Source of the DNA: Pseudomonadota bacterium
GTDB taxonomy: Bacteria > Pseudomonadota > Gammaproteobacteria > Burkholderiales > Burkholderiaceae_C
Length of the DNA: 64,000 nucleotides
Assembly: GCA_021845505.1 (NCBI GenBank)
Contig: JAJZVU010000001.1
Span: forward strand, 186,001-250,000
Direction: 5' to 3'
Part shown: positions 9,473-21,654 of the stretch, one piece after another
How positions within the stretch are numbered: position 1 is the first letter of the stretch
Layout: every line of letters starts with the position of its first letter
Program-made: the position numbers and the translations under genes
The notes under the pieces: model-generated
Seen by the model: only the letters and a program-made list of their open reading frames with translations
Database searches by the model: none
Told to the model about the DNA's origin: nothing

Positions 9473-9497
9473 TATAATCGGCGCCGATTCTAGGAGG
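9473..9497 (+). promoter_or_regulatory. Promoter -10 (TATAAT) and Shine-Dalgarno sequence upstream of lptD
   Basis: A consensus TATAAT lies at 9473-9478 and a strong TAGGAGG at 9491-9497, both in the amgK/lptD divergent gap. The GTG best spaced from this Shine-Dalgarno (9507) is not in the lptD frame; see the lptD entry. The -35 region is weak. Confidence 0.55.
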
Positions 9498-9528
9498 CCG
9501 CGCAACGTGGCCGCCGGCCAGGTGTGCG

Positions 9529-11913
9529 GTGGCTTGCGCGCACCGGCCCGAACCCCACCGCCCAGTGCCCGTTCCCCCGCTGTCGCCCACCCGCGCACCA
9601 CGCCGTTTCCGCCCGCGCTGGCCCCTGCTCGCGCTGGGCCTGGCGCTCGGGCGCCACGCCGCGGCGGCACCGGCCGCGCCGCCGGCAAGCGCACCGGCAA
9701 GCGCACCGCAGGCGGGCGCCTCGGCAGCGGCGCCCGGCCTGTCGTTGCGCGCGAGCCAGCGGCTGCTCGAACGCCTGCCGCCGCAGGCACGCCAGTTCGA
9801 GCCGGTGTTCGTGCAGGCCGACACGATCAGCCTGCAACCCGACATCCGGCTCGATGCCAGCGGCGCCGTGCAGCTGCGCCGGCACTCGGTGGTGTTCAAG
9901 GCCGATTCGCTGCACCAGGACCTGGTGACCAACGAGGTCCACGCCCGCGGGGGCGTGCGCATCGTCGAGGACGGCAATGTGTTCAGCGGGCCCGCGCTGC
10001 GCTTCAACCTGGACACCGACAGCGGCGTGATGCCGGACGTGCATTATTTCTTCAACCGCACCCGGGGCGGCGGCACCGCGAAATCGGTGCACTTCCTCAG
10101 CCGCAACCGGCTGCAGGCCGAACAGGCGAGCTACACCACCTGCACCGCCTCCCCGGTCGACTGGGTGCTGCAGGCCGCCCACATGGACCTGGACTTCGGC
10201 TCCGACACCGGCGTCGCGCGCGACGCCAGGGTGCGTTTCAAGGGGGTGACCATCGTGCCCCTGCCGTATGCCAGCTTTCCGCTGACCGACGCGCGCAAGT
10301 CGGGCCTGCTGCCGCCGACCGTCGGGCTGGACAGCCGCAACGGCTTCGACTGGGCGCAGCCGTACTACTGGAACATCGCCCCCAATTACGACGCCACGCT
10401 GACCCCGCGGCTGCTGCTGCGGCGCGGCTTGATGGGCAGCGCCGAGGTGCGCTGGCTGCAACCCGACTACACCGGCAGCACCCATCTGGACTACCTGCCG
10501 AGCGACAGTGCGGCCGGCGGCGCGTCGCGCTGGGCCGCGGTGCTGCAGCAGACCGGCACGCTGAGCAGCGACCTGAGCTACGCCCTGAACCTGCAACGGG
10601 TGTCGGACAACAACTGGTGGCAGGACTTCGGCGGCGTCGACCCGGTGATCGGCAGCAACCGCGTGCTGCCGCAGCAGGGGGAGATCACCTGGAGCCGGCC
10701 CAACCGCATGCTGCAGGCCAGCTTCAATACCTGGCAGACCCTGCAGACCCCGGCCTCCCCGGTGACGCCGCCCTACAGCGTGCAACACCAGTTGCTGGGG
10801 AGCTGGCGCAGCAGCAACTACACCGGGCTGCAGTGGAAGGTCGACGCCGCCACCGCGCGCTTCACCAACAGCGCGGCAGGGCTGCTGTCGGGCGACCGCA
10901 GCTACGTCGTGCCCAGCGTCAGCCTGCCGCTGGTCGCGCCGCAGGGGTTCATCACCCCCGAGCTGCAGTTCAACGCCACCCGCTACACCACCGACAGCCC
11001 GATGTCCAACGGCAGCACCTCGGCCGATCGCACGGTGCCGACCTTCAGCCTGGACAGCGGGCTGGTGTTCGAGCGCCCGACCCGAGCCTTCGGGCGCAGC
11101 ATGCTGCAGACCCTGGAGCCGCGGCTGTACTACGTCTACACGCCTTACCGGGCGCAGGGCTACCTGCCCAACTTCGACAGCGCTCCGCTGGACCTGAACC
11201 AGGCGACCATCTACACCAGCAATGTGTTCTCCGGCAACGACCGCATCGCCGACGCCAACGACCTGACCGCCGGAGCCACCAGCCGCTGGCTGGACGCGCG
11301 CAGCGGCGCCGAGTACGCCAGTGTCACGCTGGCGCAGCGCCTGCTGCTGCGCCAGCAGCGGGTGACCCTGAGCGGAACCCCGCTGCCCAGCGGGCTGGCC
11401 GATACCTTCCTGCTGGGATCGCTGGCGGTGAGCTCGCAGTGGAACGTCCTCGGCGGCGTGGACTACGACCAGGGGCTGCACCAGCTGGTGCAGGGCAACT
11501 TCGGCGCGCAATGGCGGGTGGCCGACTACAAGAACCTGAGCCTGTCGTACCAGACGCAAAGCGCCACGGCGACGCAGATCCCGCTCAAGTACGTCGACGC
11601 GGCCTGGCAGTGGAAGCTGTCGAGTCGCTGGTATTCGGTGGGCCAGGCCAACTACAGCGTGCTGGACAAGCGCCTGAACAGCAGCCTGTTCGGACTGGTC
11701 TACGACGGCGGATGCTGGGTGGCCCGAATCGTGCTCCAGCGCGATTCGCTGACCACCGCGACCGCGACCACCCGTATCCTGTTCCAGCTCGAGCTCTCGG
11801 GGCTCTCGCGTCTGGGCAACAACCCGCTGCGGGTGCTGCAGCAAAATATCCCCGGTTATCAACTGGTGCATCAACCTCTGGCCCCTCCGAGCCGCTACGC
11901 CAACTATGAATAA
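9529..11913 (+). CDS. lptD: LPS-assembly outer-membrane protein LptD
   Basis: LptD with LptE inserts lipopolysaccharide into the outer leaflet. The reading frame has a signal sequence (Arg-rich start, then PLLALGLALG, near residues 30-50), an Ala/Pro linker with a 12-base tandem repeat (9684-9709), an OstA/LptA-type periplasmic domain (about 90-230) and a long C-terminal beta-barrel. Only one Cys lies in the periplasmic domain (Cys205, YTTC) and one in the barrel end (Cys729, GGCW), against two and two in E. coli. The start is uncertain: GTG 9529 is the longest in-frame choice, and GTG near 9562 would also retain the signal peptide. It overlaps surA by eight bases. Confidence 0.92.
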   Translation: MACAHRPEPHRPVPVPPLSPTRAPRRFRPRWPLLALGLALGRHAAAAPAAPPASAPASAPQAGASAAAPGLSLRASQRLLERLPPQARQFEPVFVQADTISLQPDIRLDASGAVQLRRHSVVFKADSLHQDLVTNEVHARGGVRIVEDGNVFSGPALRFNLDTDSGVMPDVHYFFNRTRGGGTAKSVHFLSRNRLQAEQASYTTCTASPVDWVLQAAHMDLDFGSDTGVARDARVRFKGVTIVPLPYASFPLTDARKSGLLPPTVGLDSRNGFDWAQPYYWNIAPNYDATLTPRLLLRRGLMGSAEVRWLQPDYTGSTHLDYLPSDSAAGGASRWAAVLQQTGTLSSDLSYALNLQRVSDNNWWQDFGGVDPVIGSNRVLPQQGEITWSRPNRMLQASFNTWQTLQTPASPVTPPYSVQHQLLGSWRSSNYTGLQWKVDAATARFTNSAAGLLSGDRSYVVPSVSLPLVAPQGFITPELQFNATRYTTDSPMSNGSTSADRTVPTFSLDSGLVFERPTRAFGRSMLQTLEPRLYYVYTPYRAQGYLPNFDSAPLDLNQATIYTSNVFSGNDRIADANDLTAGATSRWLDARSGAEYASVTLAQRLLLRQQRVTLSGTPLPSGLADTFLLGSLAVSSQWNVLGGVDYDQGLHQLVQGNFGAQWRVADYKNLSLSYQTQSATATQIPLKYVDAAWQWKLSSRWYSVGQANYSVLDKRLNSSLFGLVYDGGCWVARIVLQRDSLTTATATTRILFQLELSGLSRLGNNPLRVLQQNIPGYQLVHQPLAPPSRYANYE

Positions 11914-13294
11914 ATTCCTGTCGCGATGGCTGCTGATCGCCGGTCTGGGCGCATGCCTGGCCACGGCCCGGGCGCAAACCCCGGGCGCCGCCGGCATGGA
12001 CCTGCAGCTCGGCCAGCCCCCCGCGGCAGCGCCGCAGGCGCCGCTGCTGTCGGGCGAGCAGGACGGGATCGCCGCGGTCGTCGGCGACCAGGTGATCACC
12101 CGCTACGACCTGGCGCTGCGGCTGCGCGACCTGCAGAAACAGCTGGCGCAGCAGGACCAGGGCCAGGTGCCGCCGCTGGCGCAACTGCGCGAGCATGTGC
12201 TGAAGGACATGATCGACGAATACGCGCTGGCCGAGTTCGCCGAGCAGACCGGGATCGAGGTCGGCGACTCCACGCTGCAGCGGGCGCTGAGGCAGGTCGC
12301 CGCGAGCAACCACCTGCAACTGGCGCAACTGCGCGCCCAGGTGCGCGCCCAGGGCATGGGCTGGAAGGACTTCGAGTCGCAGATCCGGCGCGAAGTCCTG
12401 ATCGCCAGGCTGCGCGAACGCGACGTCGCGGCCAAGGTGCAGGTCAGCCCGCAGGAGATCGACGACTACCTGCGGCGCCAGCGCGCGGCGCAATCGGGCC
12501 TGGCCGCCGACTCGGTGCTGCACCTGGCGCAGATCCTGTCGCCGCTGCCCGACCATCCCAGCGCAGCCCAGGTGGCGCAGGCGCGCAGCCTGATCGAGCA
12601 GGCCGCGGCCGCGCTGCAGCAGGGCAGGCGCTTCGACGTCGTGCTGCGCGAGTTCACCGCCGGACCCGATGCGCTGCAAGGCGGCGACCTCGGCGAGCGC
12701 AAGGCCTCGCAATGGCCCGCGCTGTTCGTGCAGGCGGTGCACGACCTGCAGCCCGGCCAGGTCAGCGGGATCATCCGCAGTCCGGCCGGCTTCCACATCC
12801 TCGAGCTGGTGGCGCGCCGGCAGCCGTCGGCGCTGCCGAGCAAGGCCATGCAGGCGCGGGTGCAGGAGATCGTCCTCGACGCCGGCAACCCGCAGGCGCG
12901 CAAGGCCGCGGTGCACGAACTGCAGGGCGTGCGGCGAGCCGTCGAGGCCGGCGAGGTGAGCTTTTCCGCGAAGGCCAAGGAAATCTCCCAGGACCTGCAC
13001 AGCGCGGCCAGCGGTGGCGACCTCGGCTGGCTGCTGCCCGGGCAGTTGCCTTCGGAGCTCGACGCGGCGCTCAACAACCTGAACCCGGGCGAGGTCTCGC
13101 AGCCCCTGGTGCTTCCGGGCAAGGTCGTGCTGCTCAGGCTGGTCGACCGCCGCGAACATGAACTCGCGCCCGGCCAGGAGCGCGCCGTGGTGCGCAATCT
13201 GCTGTTGCAGCGCAAGGAAGCCAAGGCCTTCGCGGAACTCGTCGAGCAAGTGCGCGAGCGCACCTACGTGCGCATCCCCGGCAACGATTCGTGA
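11906..13294 (+). CDS. surA: Periplasmic chaperone/peptidyl-prolyl isomerase SurA
   Basis: SurA escorts outer-membrane proteins, including LptD, through the periplasm. The 462-residue product has a signal peptide ([16 protein letters not shown]), the SurA N-terminal chaperone domain ([15 protein letters not shown]), and two parvulin domains (centres near residues 215-310 and 325-425; the second has [17 protein letters not shown]). ATG at 11906 overlaps the lptD stop by eight bases, so synthesis of LptD and its chaperone is coupled. The rsmA start overlaps its stop. Confidence 0.95.
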   Translation: MNKFLSRWLLIAGLGACLATARAQTPGAAGMDLQLGQPPAAAPQAPLLSGEQDGIAAVVGDQVITRYDLALRLRDLQKQLAQQDQGQVPPLAQLREHVLKDMIDEYALAEFAEQTGIEVGDSTLQRALRQVAASNHLQLAQLRAQVRAQGMGWKDFESQIRREVLIARLRERDVAAKVQVSPQEIDDYLRRQRAAQSGLAADSVLHLAQILSPLPDHPSAAQVAQARSLIEQAAAALQQGRRFDVVLREFTAGPDALQGGDLGERKASQWPALFVQAVHDLQPGQVSGIIRSPAGFHILELVARRQPSALPSKAMQARVQEIVLDAGNPQARKAAVHELQGVRRAVEAGEVSFSAKAKEISQDLHSAASGGDLGWLLPGQLPSELDAALNNLNPGEVSQPLVLPGKVVLLRLVDRREHELAPGQERAVVRNLLLQRKEAKAFAELVEQVRERTYVRIPGNDS

Positions 13295-14091
13295 AGCGCG
13301 CCGGTCCCGGGGCCGCGCGGCGGCTCGACGGCCATGTCGCGCGCAAGCGCTTCGGCCAGCACTTCCTCACCGACGAGTCGGTCGTGCAGCGCATCGTCGA
13401 TGCGATCGACCCGCTGCCGGGGCAGTCGCTGGTGGAAATCGGGCCCGGCCTCGGCGCGCTGACGCTGCCGGTGCTGCGGCGCGCCGGCGCGTTGACGGTG
13501 GTCGAACTCGACCGCGACCTGGCGCGGCGCTGGCGCGAGCACCCTGCGCCGGCGCTCCGGGTGATCGAAGCCGACGCGCTGGCGCTGGACTTCGGCGCGC
13601 TGGGCGACGGGCTGCGGCTGTTCGGGAACCTGCCCTACAACATCTCCAGTCCGCTGCTGTTCCATCTGTTCGACTGCGCCCATCGGGTGATCGACCAGCA
13701 TTTCATGCTGCAGAAGGAAGTGGTGCAACGCATGCTCGCCGAGCCGGCCACAGCCGCCTACGGGCGGCTGTCGGTGATGCTGCAATGGCGCTATCGCATG
13801 TGGGAGGTGCTGCAGGTGCCGCCGCAGGCCTTCAGCCCGCCGCCGCGCGTCGACTCGGCGGTGGTCGGCATGCAGCCGCGGCCGGTGCAGCATTTGCAGG
13901 GCCTGAGCGCGTCGACGCTGCAGGCGCTGGGCGCCGCGGCGTTCTCGCAGCGCCGCAAGCTGCTGCGCCACGGCCTGGGGCCCTGGCTGCAGCAGCGCGG
14001 CTACGCCGGCAGCTTCGACCTGCAGCGCCGCGCCGAGGAGGTCGGCGTCGACGAATACGTGCGGCTGGCGCTGGAGCTGCAGGCCGGCTGA
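13291..14091 (+). CDS. rsmA: 16S rRNA dimethyladenosine transferase
   Basis: RsmA (KsgA) dimethylates two adjacent adenines near the 3' end of 16S rRNA in late 30S assembly. The 266-residue protein has [10 protein letters not shown], the SAM motif [10 protein letters not shown], and the catalytic [16 protein letters not shown] start overlaps the surA stop (GTGA). In many Burkholderiales pdxA lies between surA and rsmA; it is absent here. Confidence 0.95.
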   Translation: MKRAGPGAARRLDGHVARKRFGQHFLTDESVVQRIVDAIDPLPGQSLVEIGPGLGALTLPVLRRAGALTVVELDRDLARRWREHPAPALRVIEADALALDFGALGDGLRLFGNLPYNISSPLLFHLFDCAHRVIDQHFMLQKEVVQRMLAEPATAAYGRLSVMLQWRYRMWEVLQVPPQAFSPPPRVDSAVVGMQPRPVQHLQGLSASTLQALGAAAFSQRRKLLRHGLGPWLQQRGYAGSFDLQRRAEEVGVDEYVRLALELQAG

Positions 14092-14219
14092 CGCGCCGGC
14101 CCGGCCTCAGGCGGCCTGCGCCAGCCAGGTGCCGTACCACGGCGCAGGACGCACCGCACGGCTGGCTCGGAAACCCGGTTCCACATCACCCCGCAACGCC
14201 TCCCGGGCAGGCGCGCGGG

Positions 14220-14666
14220 TCACAGAAAAGAATAGAAGACCCTGAACTCCACGCCTTTTTCGTACCAGAAGTCGGCGGCATCGCGAAATACGTCGAGCAA
14301 GGTCTCGCGCGCTTCCTTGTCGAAGCGCTGGGTCATCGGCAGCTGCTCGAGCACGATCACGAAACCCGGCTGCGTGCCGGCCCCGGCGATCATTTCGGTC
14401 AGGCAATCGCGCAGCGCGTCGAAATTCTTTCCGCAATGCTTGGGAAACAGGAAGCTGCGGGCGATGGTTTCCAGCACCTCCTGCTTGGTCGTGGCCTGCG
14501 CCAGGTTCGCATACAGGAAATGCTGGCCCGCTTCCTGCGCCGCGGCCATCAGGTCGTTGACCCGGAAGGCGCGAATCGACTGCACGATGTTCGGCCGCAC
14601 TCCTTGGAGGTTGACCCCTTCGTCGACCTCAACGGGCAATGGTCTGGAAACTTGGGTAGTGATCAT
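14220..14666 (-). CDS. Barstar-family protein
   Basis: The C-terminal half (about residues 55-148) reads as a barstar (barnase inhibitor) fold: an N-terminal strand, VLETIARSFLFP, KHCGKNFDALRDCLTEM and later VIVLEQL and LLDVFRDAADFWYEKG. Barstars bind and block barnase-type RNases. No RNase gene is nearby, as in the widespread betaproteobacterial homologues whose role is unknown. The preceding 55 residues are unlike classical barstar (90 residues). ATG 14666 is preferred; ATG 14723 would add 19 residues. The base composition is less G+C-rich than its neighbours. Confidence 0.75.
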   Translation of the reverse strand: MITTQVSRPLPVEVDEGVNLQGVRPNIVQSIRAFRVNDLMAAAQEAGQHFLYANLAQATTKQEVLETIARSFLFPKHCGKNFDALRDCLTEMIAGAGTQPGFVIVLEQLPMTQRFDKEARETLLDVFRDAADFWYEKGVEFRVFYSFL

Positions 14667-15068
14667 CGGTGTAATAGCAGGCGCCGGGCCTGCGCTGGGC
14701 ACCACCGCATGGAATTCGTCCATTCCCCCGGTCGCGGCTGCCCGGGGTGGGCCTGGTGTCGCGGCGAGACCCCCGCGAGCCGGCCGGCAGCGCGGGCGGG
14801 CGAGCGCACGACTGCCGAATTCGATTCCGTCCTCGGGATGGGGAGGCGTAGCGCCGAGCCACGGGCTGCCGGCGTGCTCGCACCAGCGCGGCCCCGTTTG
14901 AACTTGTTTTCGTGACGGGCGCGCGGCCTGAACACGGCAGTGGAGTCATCGGCGGTGTAGCCGCGCTTGCGCCCCCTGCGTCAAGCCGACGGCCAAAAGC
15001 TCATGCTATGGGAAACCCTGGCGAAAAGCAAGATTTGCGCCCGTTTTTTGTGCAGCAACGATCCTCGC

Positions 15069-15082
15069 AGTGAGTGCTCACT
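15069..15082. promoter_or_regulatory. 14-bp operator-like palindrome
   Basis: AGTGAG and CTCACT flank TG, a perfect dyad with a spacer too short for an RNA hairpin, resembling operators of TetR-type repressors. It lies about 400 bp upstream of the barstar-like start and 56 bp past the maeB stop, so its target is unclear. Confidence 0.3.
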
Positions 15083-15105
15083 ACGATCCGCAACCGCCCG
15101 GGGGC

Positions 15106-15128
15106 GGCGGGCCGGGCCGGCGCCCGCC
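15106..15128 (-). terminator. GC hairpin after maeB
   Basis: GGCGGGC and GCCCGCC form a seven-pair stem with a nine-base loop, ten bases past the maeB stop. No U-run follows on the minus strand. Confidence 0.35.
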
Positions 15129-15137
15129 CGCCGCGGC

Positions 15138-17432
<2,295 letters not shown>

Positions 17433-17450
17433 GAACGCACTCTCCGTGAA

Positions 17451-17490
17451 GCGCCGCCTGTGCGCGCGTGCGGGCGCGCACGGGCGGCGC
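17451..17490 (-). promoter_or_regulatory. Long leader hairpin upstream of maeB
   Basis: Two 17-base arms (17451-17467 and 17474-17490) pair at 16 of 17 positions around a six-base loop. The element lies between the predicted start of transcription (about 17523) and the maeB ribosome-binding site (17441-17445), five bases from the latter. It could affect initiation of translation or stabilise the message; no known riboswitch class is recognised. Confidence 0.5.
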
Positions 17491-17529
17491 GCCTCCAGGC
17501 TGGCAGGCCGCACTCGGCCTGCCGGAGGG

Positions 17530-17535
17530 ATTCTA
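17530..17535 (-). promoter_or_regulatory. Predicted -10 element of maeB (TAGAAT)
   Basis: On the minus strand TAGAAT lies about 98 bases before the maeB start, so the message would have a leader of about 90 bases carrying the hairpin at 17451-17490. The -35 region is weak. It is back-to-back with the thiL -10 34 bases away. Confidence 0.4.
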
Positions 17536-17569
17536 GGCTTGGCCACCTGCGGCGTGACCTCGCTGCGGC

Positions 17570-17575
17570 GACAAT
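17570..17575 (+). promoter_or_regulatory. Predicted -10 element of thiL (GACAAT)
   Basis: GACAAT is separated by exactly six bases from the thiL ATG, which would place the first transcribed base on the start codon. No Shine-Dalgarno is present. Confidence 0.4.
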
Positions 17576-17581
17576 ACCCGG

Positions 17582-18550
17582 ATGCCCGACCACCTTGGCG
17601 AGTTCGACCTGATCGCCCGTTACTTCCGCCGCCCCGCGAGCTCCGCGCTGCTGGGCATCGGCGACGACTGCGCGCTGCTGCAGGCGCAGGCCGGCATGCA
17701 ATGGGCGGTGTCGACCGACATGCTGGTCGAAGGCCGGCATTTCTTCGCCGGCGCCGACCCCCGGCAACTCGGCCACAAGGCGCTGGCCGTCAACCTGTCC
17801 GACCTGGCGGCGATGGGCGCGCAGCCGCACGCCTTCCTGCTCGCGCTGGCGCTGCCGGCGGCCGACCCGCGCTGGCTGGGCGAATTCAGCGCCGGGCTGC
17901 TGGGCCTGGCCGATGCCCATGGAATCGAACTGGTCGGTGGCGACACCACCCGCGGCCCGCTCAACCTGTGCCTGACGGTGCTCGGCCTGGTGCCCGACGG
18001 GCTGGCGCTGCGGCGCGACGCGGCGCGCGCCGGCGACGAACTGTGGGTGTCGGGCACTCCGGGCGACGCGCGGCTGGCGCTGGGGCACCTGCGCGGCGAG
18101 TGGCAGCTGGCGCCGCCGGCGCTCGAGCAGGTGTTGCCGCGGCTGCACGCGCCGCAGCCGCGGGTCGCGTTGGGCCTGGCGCTGCGCGGCATCGCGCACG
18201 CCGCGATCGATGTGTCCGACGGCCTGCTCGGCGACCTCGGCCACGTGCTGCAGGCCAGCGGCGCCGGAGCGCGGGTCGACGCCGACGCGGTGCCGGCCGG
18301 CGCCGCGCTGGCGCAGCAGCCGCTGCAGCGCCGCCGCAGCTGCCAGCTCGCCGGCGGCGACGACTACGAACTGCTGTTCACCGCGCCTGCGCAGCGGCGC
18401 GACGCGGTGCTGCGGGCGGCCGCGCAGGCGGGAGTGGGCGTGGCCCGCATCGGCGACATCGTGGCCGGGCGTGGAGTGCTGCTGCACGACGCGGCCGGGC
18501 GCGAACTCGCTCCCGACTACGCGTCCTTCGACCACTTCGCCGATCGATGA
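17582..18550 (+). CDS. thiL: Thiamine-monophosphate kinase
   Basis: ThiL phosphorylates thiamine monophosphate to thiamine diphosphate, the active cofactor. The 322-residue protein of the PurM/HypE/ThiL fold shows GEFDLIARYF at the N-terminus, the metal/ATP motif GIGDDCALL (Asp28, Asp29), STDMLVEGRHF, and VGGDTTRG. Length is normal. Its stop overlaps the pgpA start (ATGA); the operon continues into pncC. The product cofactor is used by the TPP enzyme and KorB encoded near the window end, although no special link is implied. Confidence 0.96.
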   Translation: MPDHLGEFDLIARYFRRPASSALLGIGDDCALLQAQAGMQWAVSTDMLVEGRHFFAGADPRQLGHKALAVNLSDLAAMGAQPHAFLLALALPAADPRWLGEFSAGLLGLADAHGIELVGGDTTRGPLNLCLTVLGLVPDGLALRRDAARAGDELWVSGTPGDARLALGHLRGEWQLAPPALEQVLPRLHAPQPRVALGLALRGIAHAAIDVSDGLLGDLGHVLQASGAGARVDADAVPAGAALAQQPLQRRRSCQLAGGDDYELLFTAPAQRRDAVLRAAAQAGVGVARIGDIVAGRGVLLHDAAGRELAPDYASFDHFADR

Positions 18551-19090
18551 ATCCCCCGCGTCGCGCCGACTGGCGTTTCCTGCTGTCGAGCCCCTGGGCC
18601 TTTGTCGCGCTGGGCTGCGGCAGCGGGCTGTCGCCGCGGGCTCCGGGCACCGCCGGCAGCCTGTTCGGCTGGCTGACCTTCCTGCTGCTGCAGGCCTGGC
18701 TGCCGCGCTGGGCCTGGCCCTGGCTGCTGCTGGCCGGCTTGGCCGGCGGCGTCTGGATCTGCGGCCGCACGGCGCGCGCCCTGGGCCTGCACGACCCCTC
18801 GCCGGTGGTGTGGGACGAAATCGTCGCGATGTGGCTGGTGCTGTGGGTGGCACAATGGGCCTGGCACCCGCTGACCGGGCTGCACGGCGCTGCGCCGTGG
18901 TGGCTGCAGCTGGCGGGCTTCGCGCTGTTCCGGCTGTTCGACGCCGTCAAGCGCGGCCCGGTGGGCTGGGTCGACAGCCGGGTCGGTGGCGGCCTGGGCA
19001 TCATGCTCGACGACCTGGTCGCGGCGCTGCTCACCCTGCTGGTGCTGGCGCTGGCGCTGTTCGCGTGGACCCTCTGGGACCTGGGGCTGC

Positions 19091-19113
<23 letters not shown>
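18547..19113 (+). CDS. pgpA: Phosphatidylglycerophosphatase A
   Basis: PgpA removes phosphate from phosphatidylglycerophosphate to give phosphatidylglycerol at the inner membrane. The 188-residue protein has four hydrophobic helices and the family signatures PGTAGSLFGWL, VVWDEIVAMWL and FDAVKRGPVGWVDSRVGGG. ATG at 18547 overlaps the thiL stop by four bases. The pncC start lies inside its last 23 bases. Confidence 0.94.
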
Positions 19114-21120
<2,007 letters not shown>

Positions 21121-21294
21121 CAATGCAGCTCGTCCGCCGGCGAGCGCAAGGGGCCTGGCGCGGGCTGCCCGCATTGCCGGGGCCGCCGACAGGGGCGCGA
21201 CGGGTGGTTTAAGGTGACGGGGTGGCCGCGCCTGGCCGGTGCCTCGCGTCGGCCGGCAACGCGTACCGCAGGACACGCTGGAGGAGTTGCTGCA

Positions 21295-21654
21295 ATGCTC
21301 AAGCTGGTGCTCAAGTGGCTGCTTTCGGCCACCGCGCTGATGGCGGTGGCCTACCTGTACGGCGGGGTCATGGTGTCGGGCTTCGCTGCCGCGCTGTGGG
21401 CCGCGCTGATCATCGGCCTGCTCAACAGCCTGGTGCGTCCGGTGCTGCTGGTGCTGACGCTGCCGATCACCGTGCTGAGCCTGGGCCTGTTCTTCTTCGT
21501 GATCAACGCGTTGATGTTCTACGCGGCGTCAGCCCTCAGCTCCGGATTCGAGGTCCGCAGCTTCGGCGCCGCGCTGGTCGGCTCGCTGCTCTACAGCGCC
21601 GCCGGGCTGCTGATCGACTCCGCGCTCGAAGGCCTGGCGCTGCGCCGCCGCTGA
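21295..21654 (+). CDS. Phage-holin-superfamily IV small membrane protein
   Basis: This 119-residue protein has four hydrophobic segments and the conserved central stretch GLLNSLVRPVLLVLTLPITVLSLGLFFFVINALMFYA (given here only as its position, residues 42-78, with key LNSLVRPVLL and LPITVLSLGLF), typical of the PF04020 family. Function is unknown; the holin name is historical and no phage genes are near. ATG 21295 has a good GGAGGAG nine bases upstream. The last 42 codons overlap the opposite-strand protease gene. Confidence 0.85.
   Translation: MLKLVLKWLLSATALMAVAYLYGGVMVSGFAAALWAALIIGLLNSLVRPVLLVLTLPITVLSLGLFFFVINALMFYAASALSSGFEVRSFGAALVGSLLYSAAGLLIDSALEGLALRRR

Larger units (their letters stand above)
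14667..15137. other. 470-bp non-coding stretch upstream of the barstar-like gene
   Basis: No convincing gene is seen. On the minus strand a TTGACG (14984-14979) is followed 17 bases later by GCTACA, a weak promoter candidate for the barstar-like gene. The right part holds an operator-like palindrome (15069-15082) and a GC hairpin just past the maeB stop (15106-15128). An A+T-richer patch lies around 14985-15060. Confidence 0.4.

Noticed and set aside
9405-11909. 834-codon alternative frame over lptD
   Set aside because: The frame starts with the well-placed GTG 9507 but has only Arg/Ala/Gln-rich composition and no domain; lptD in its own frame has a signal peptide and family motifs.
14220-14666. 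Barstar gene as half of a toxin-antitoxin pair
   Set aside because: No adjacent small RNase or toxin-like frame is present on either strand.
21295-21654. Holin gene as part of a prophage
   Set aside because: The PF04020 family is widespread in bacterial chromosomes; no phage structural, lysis or integrase genes are near.
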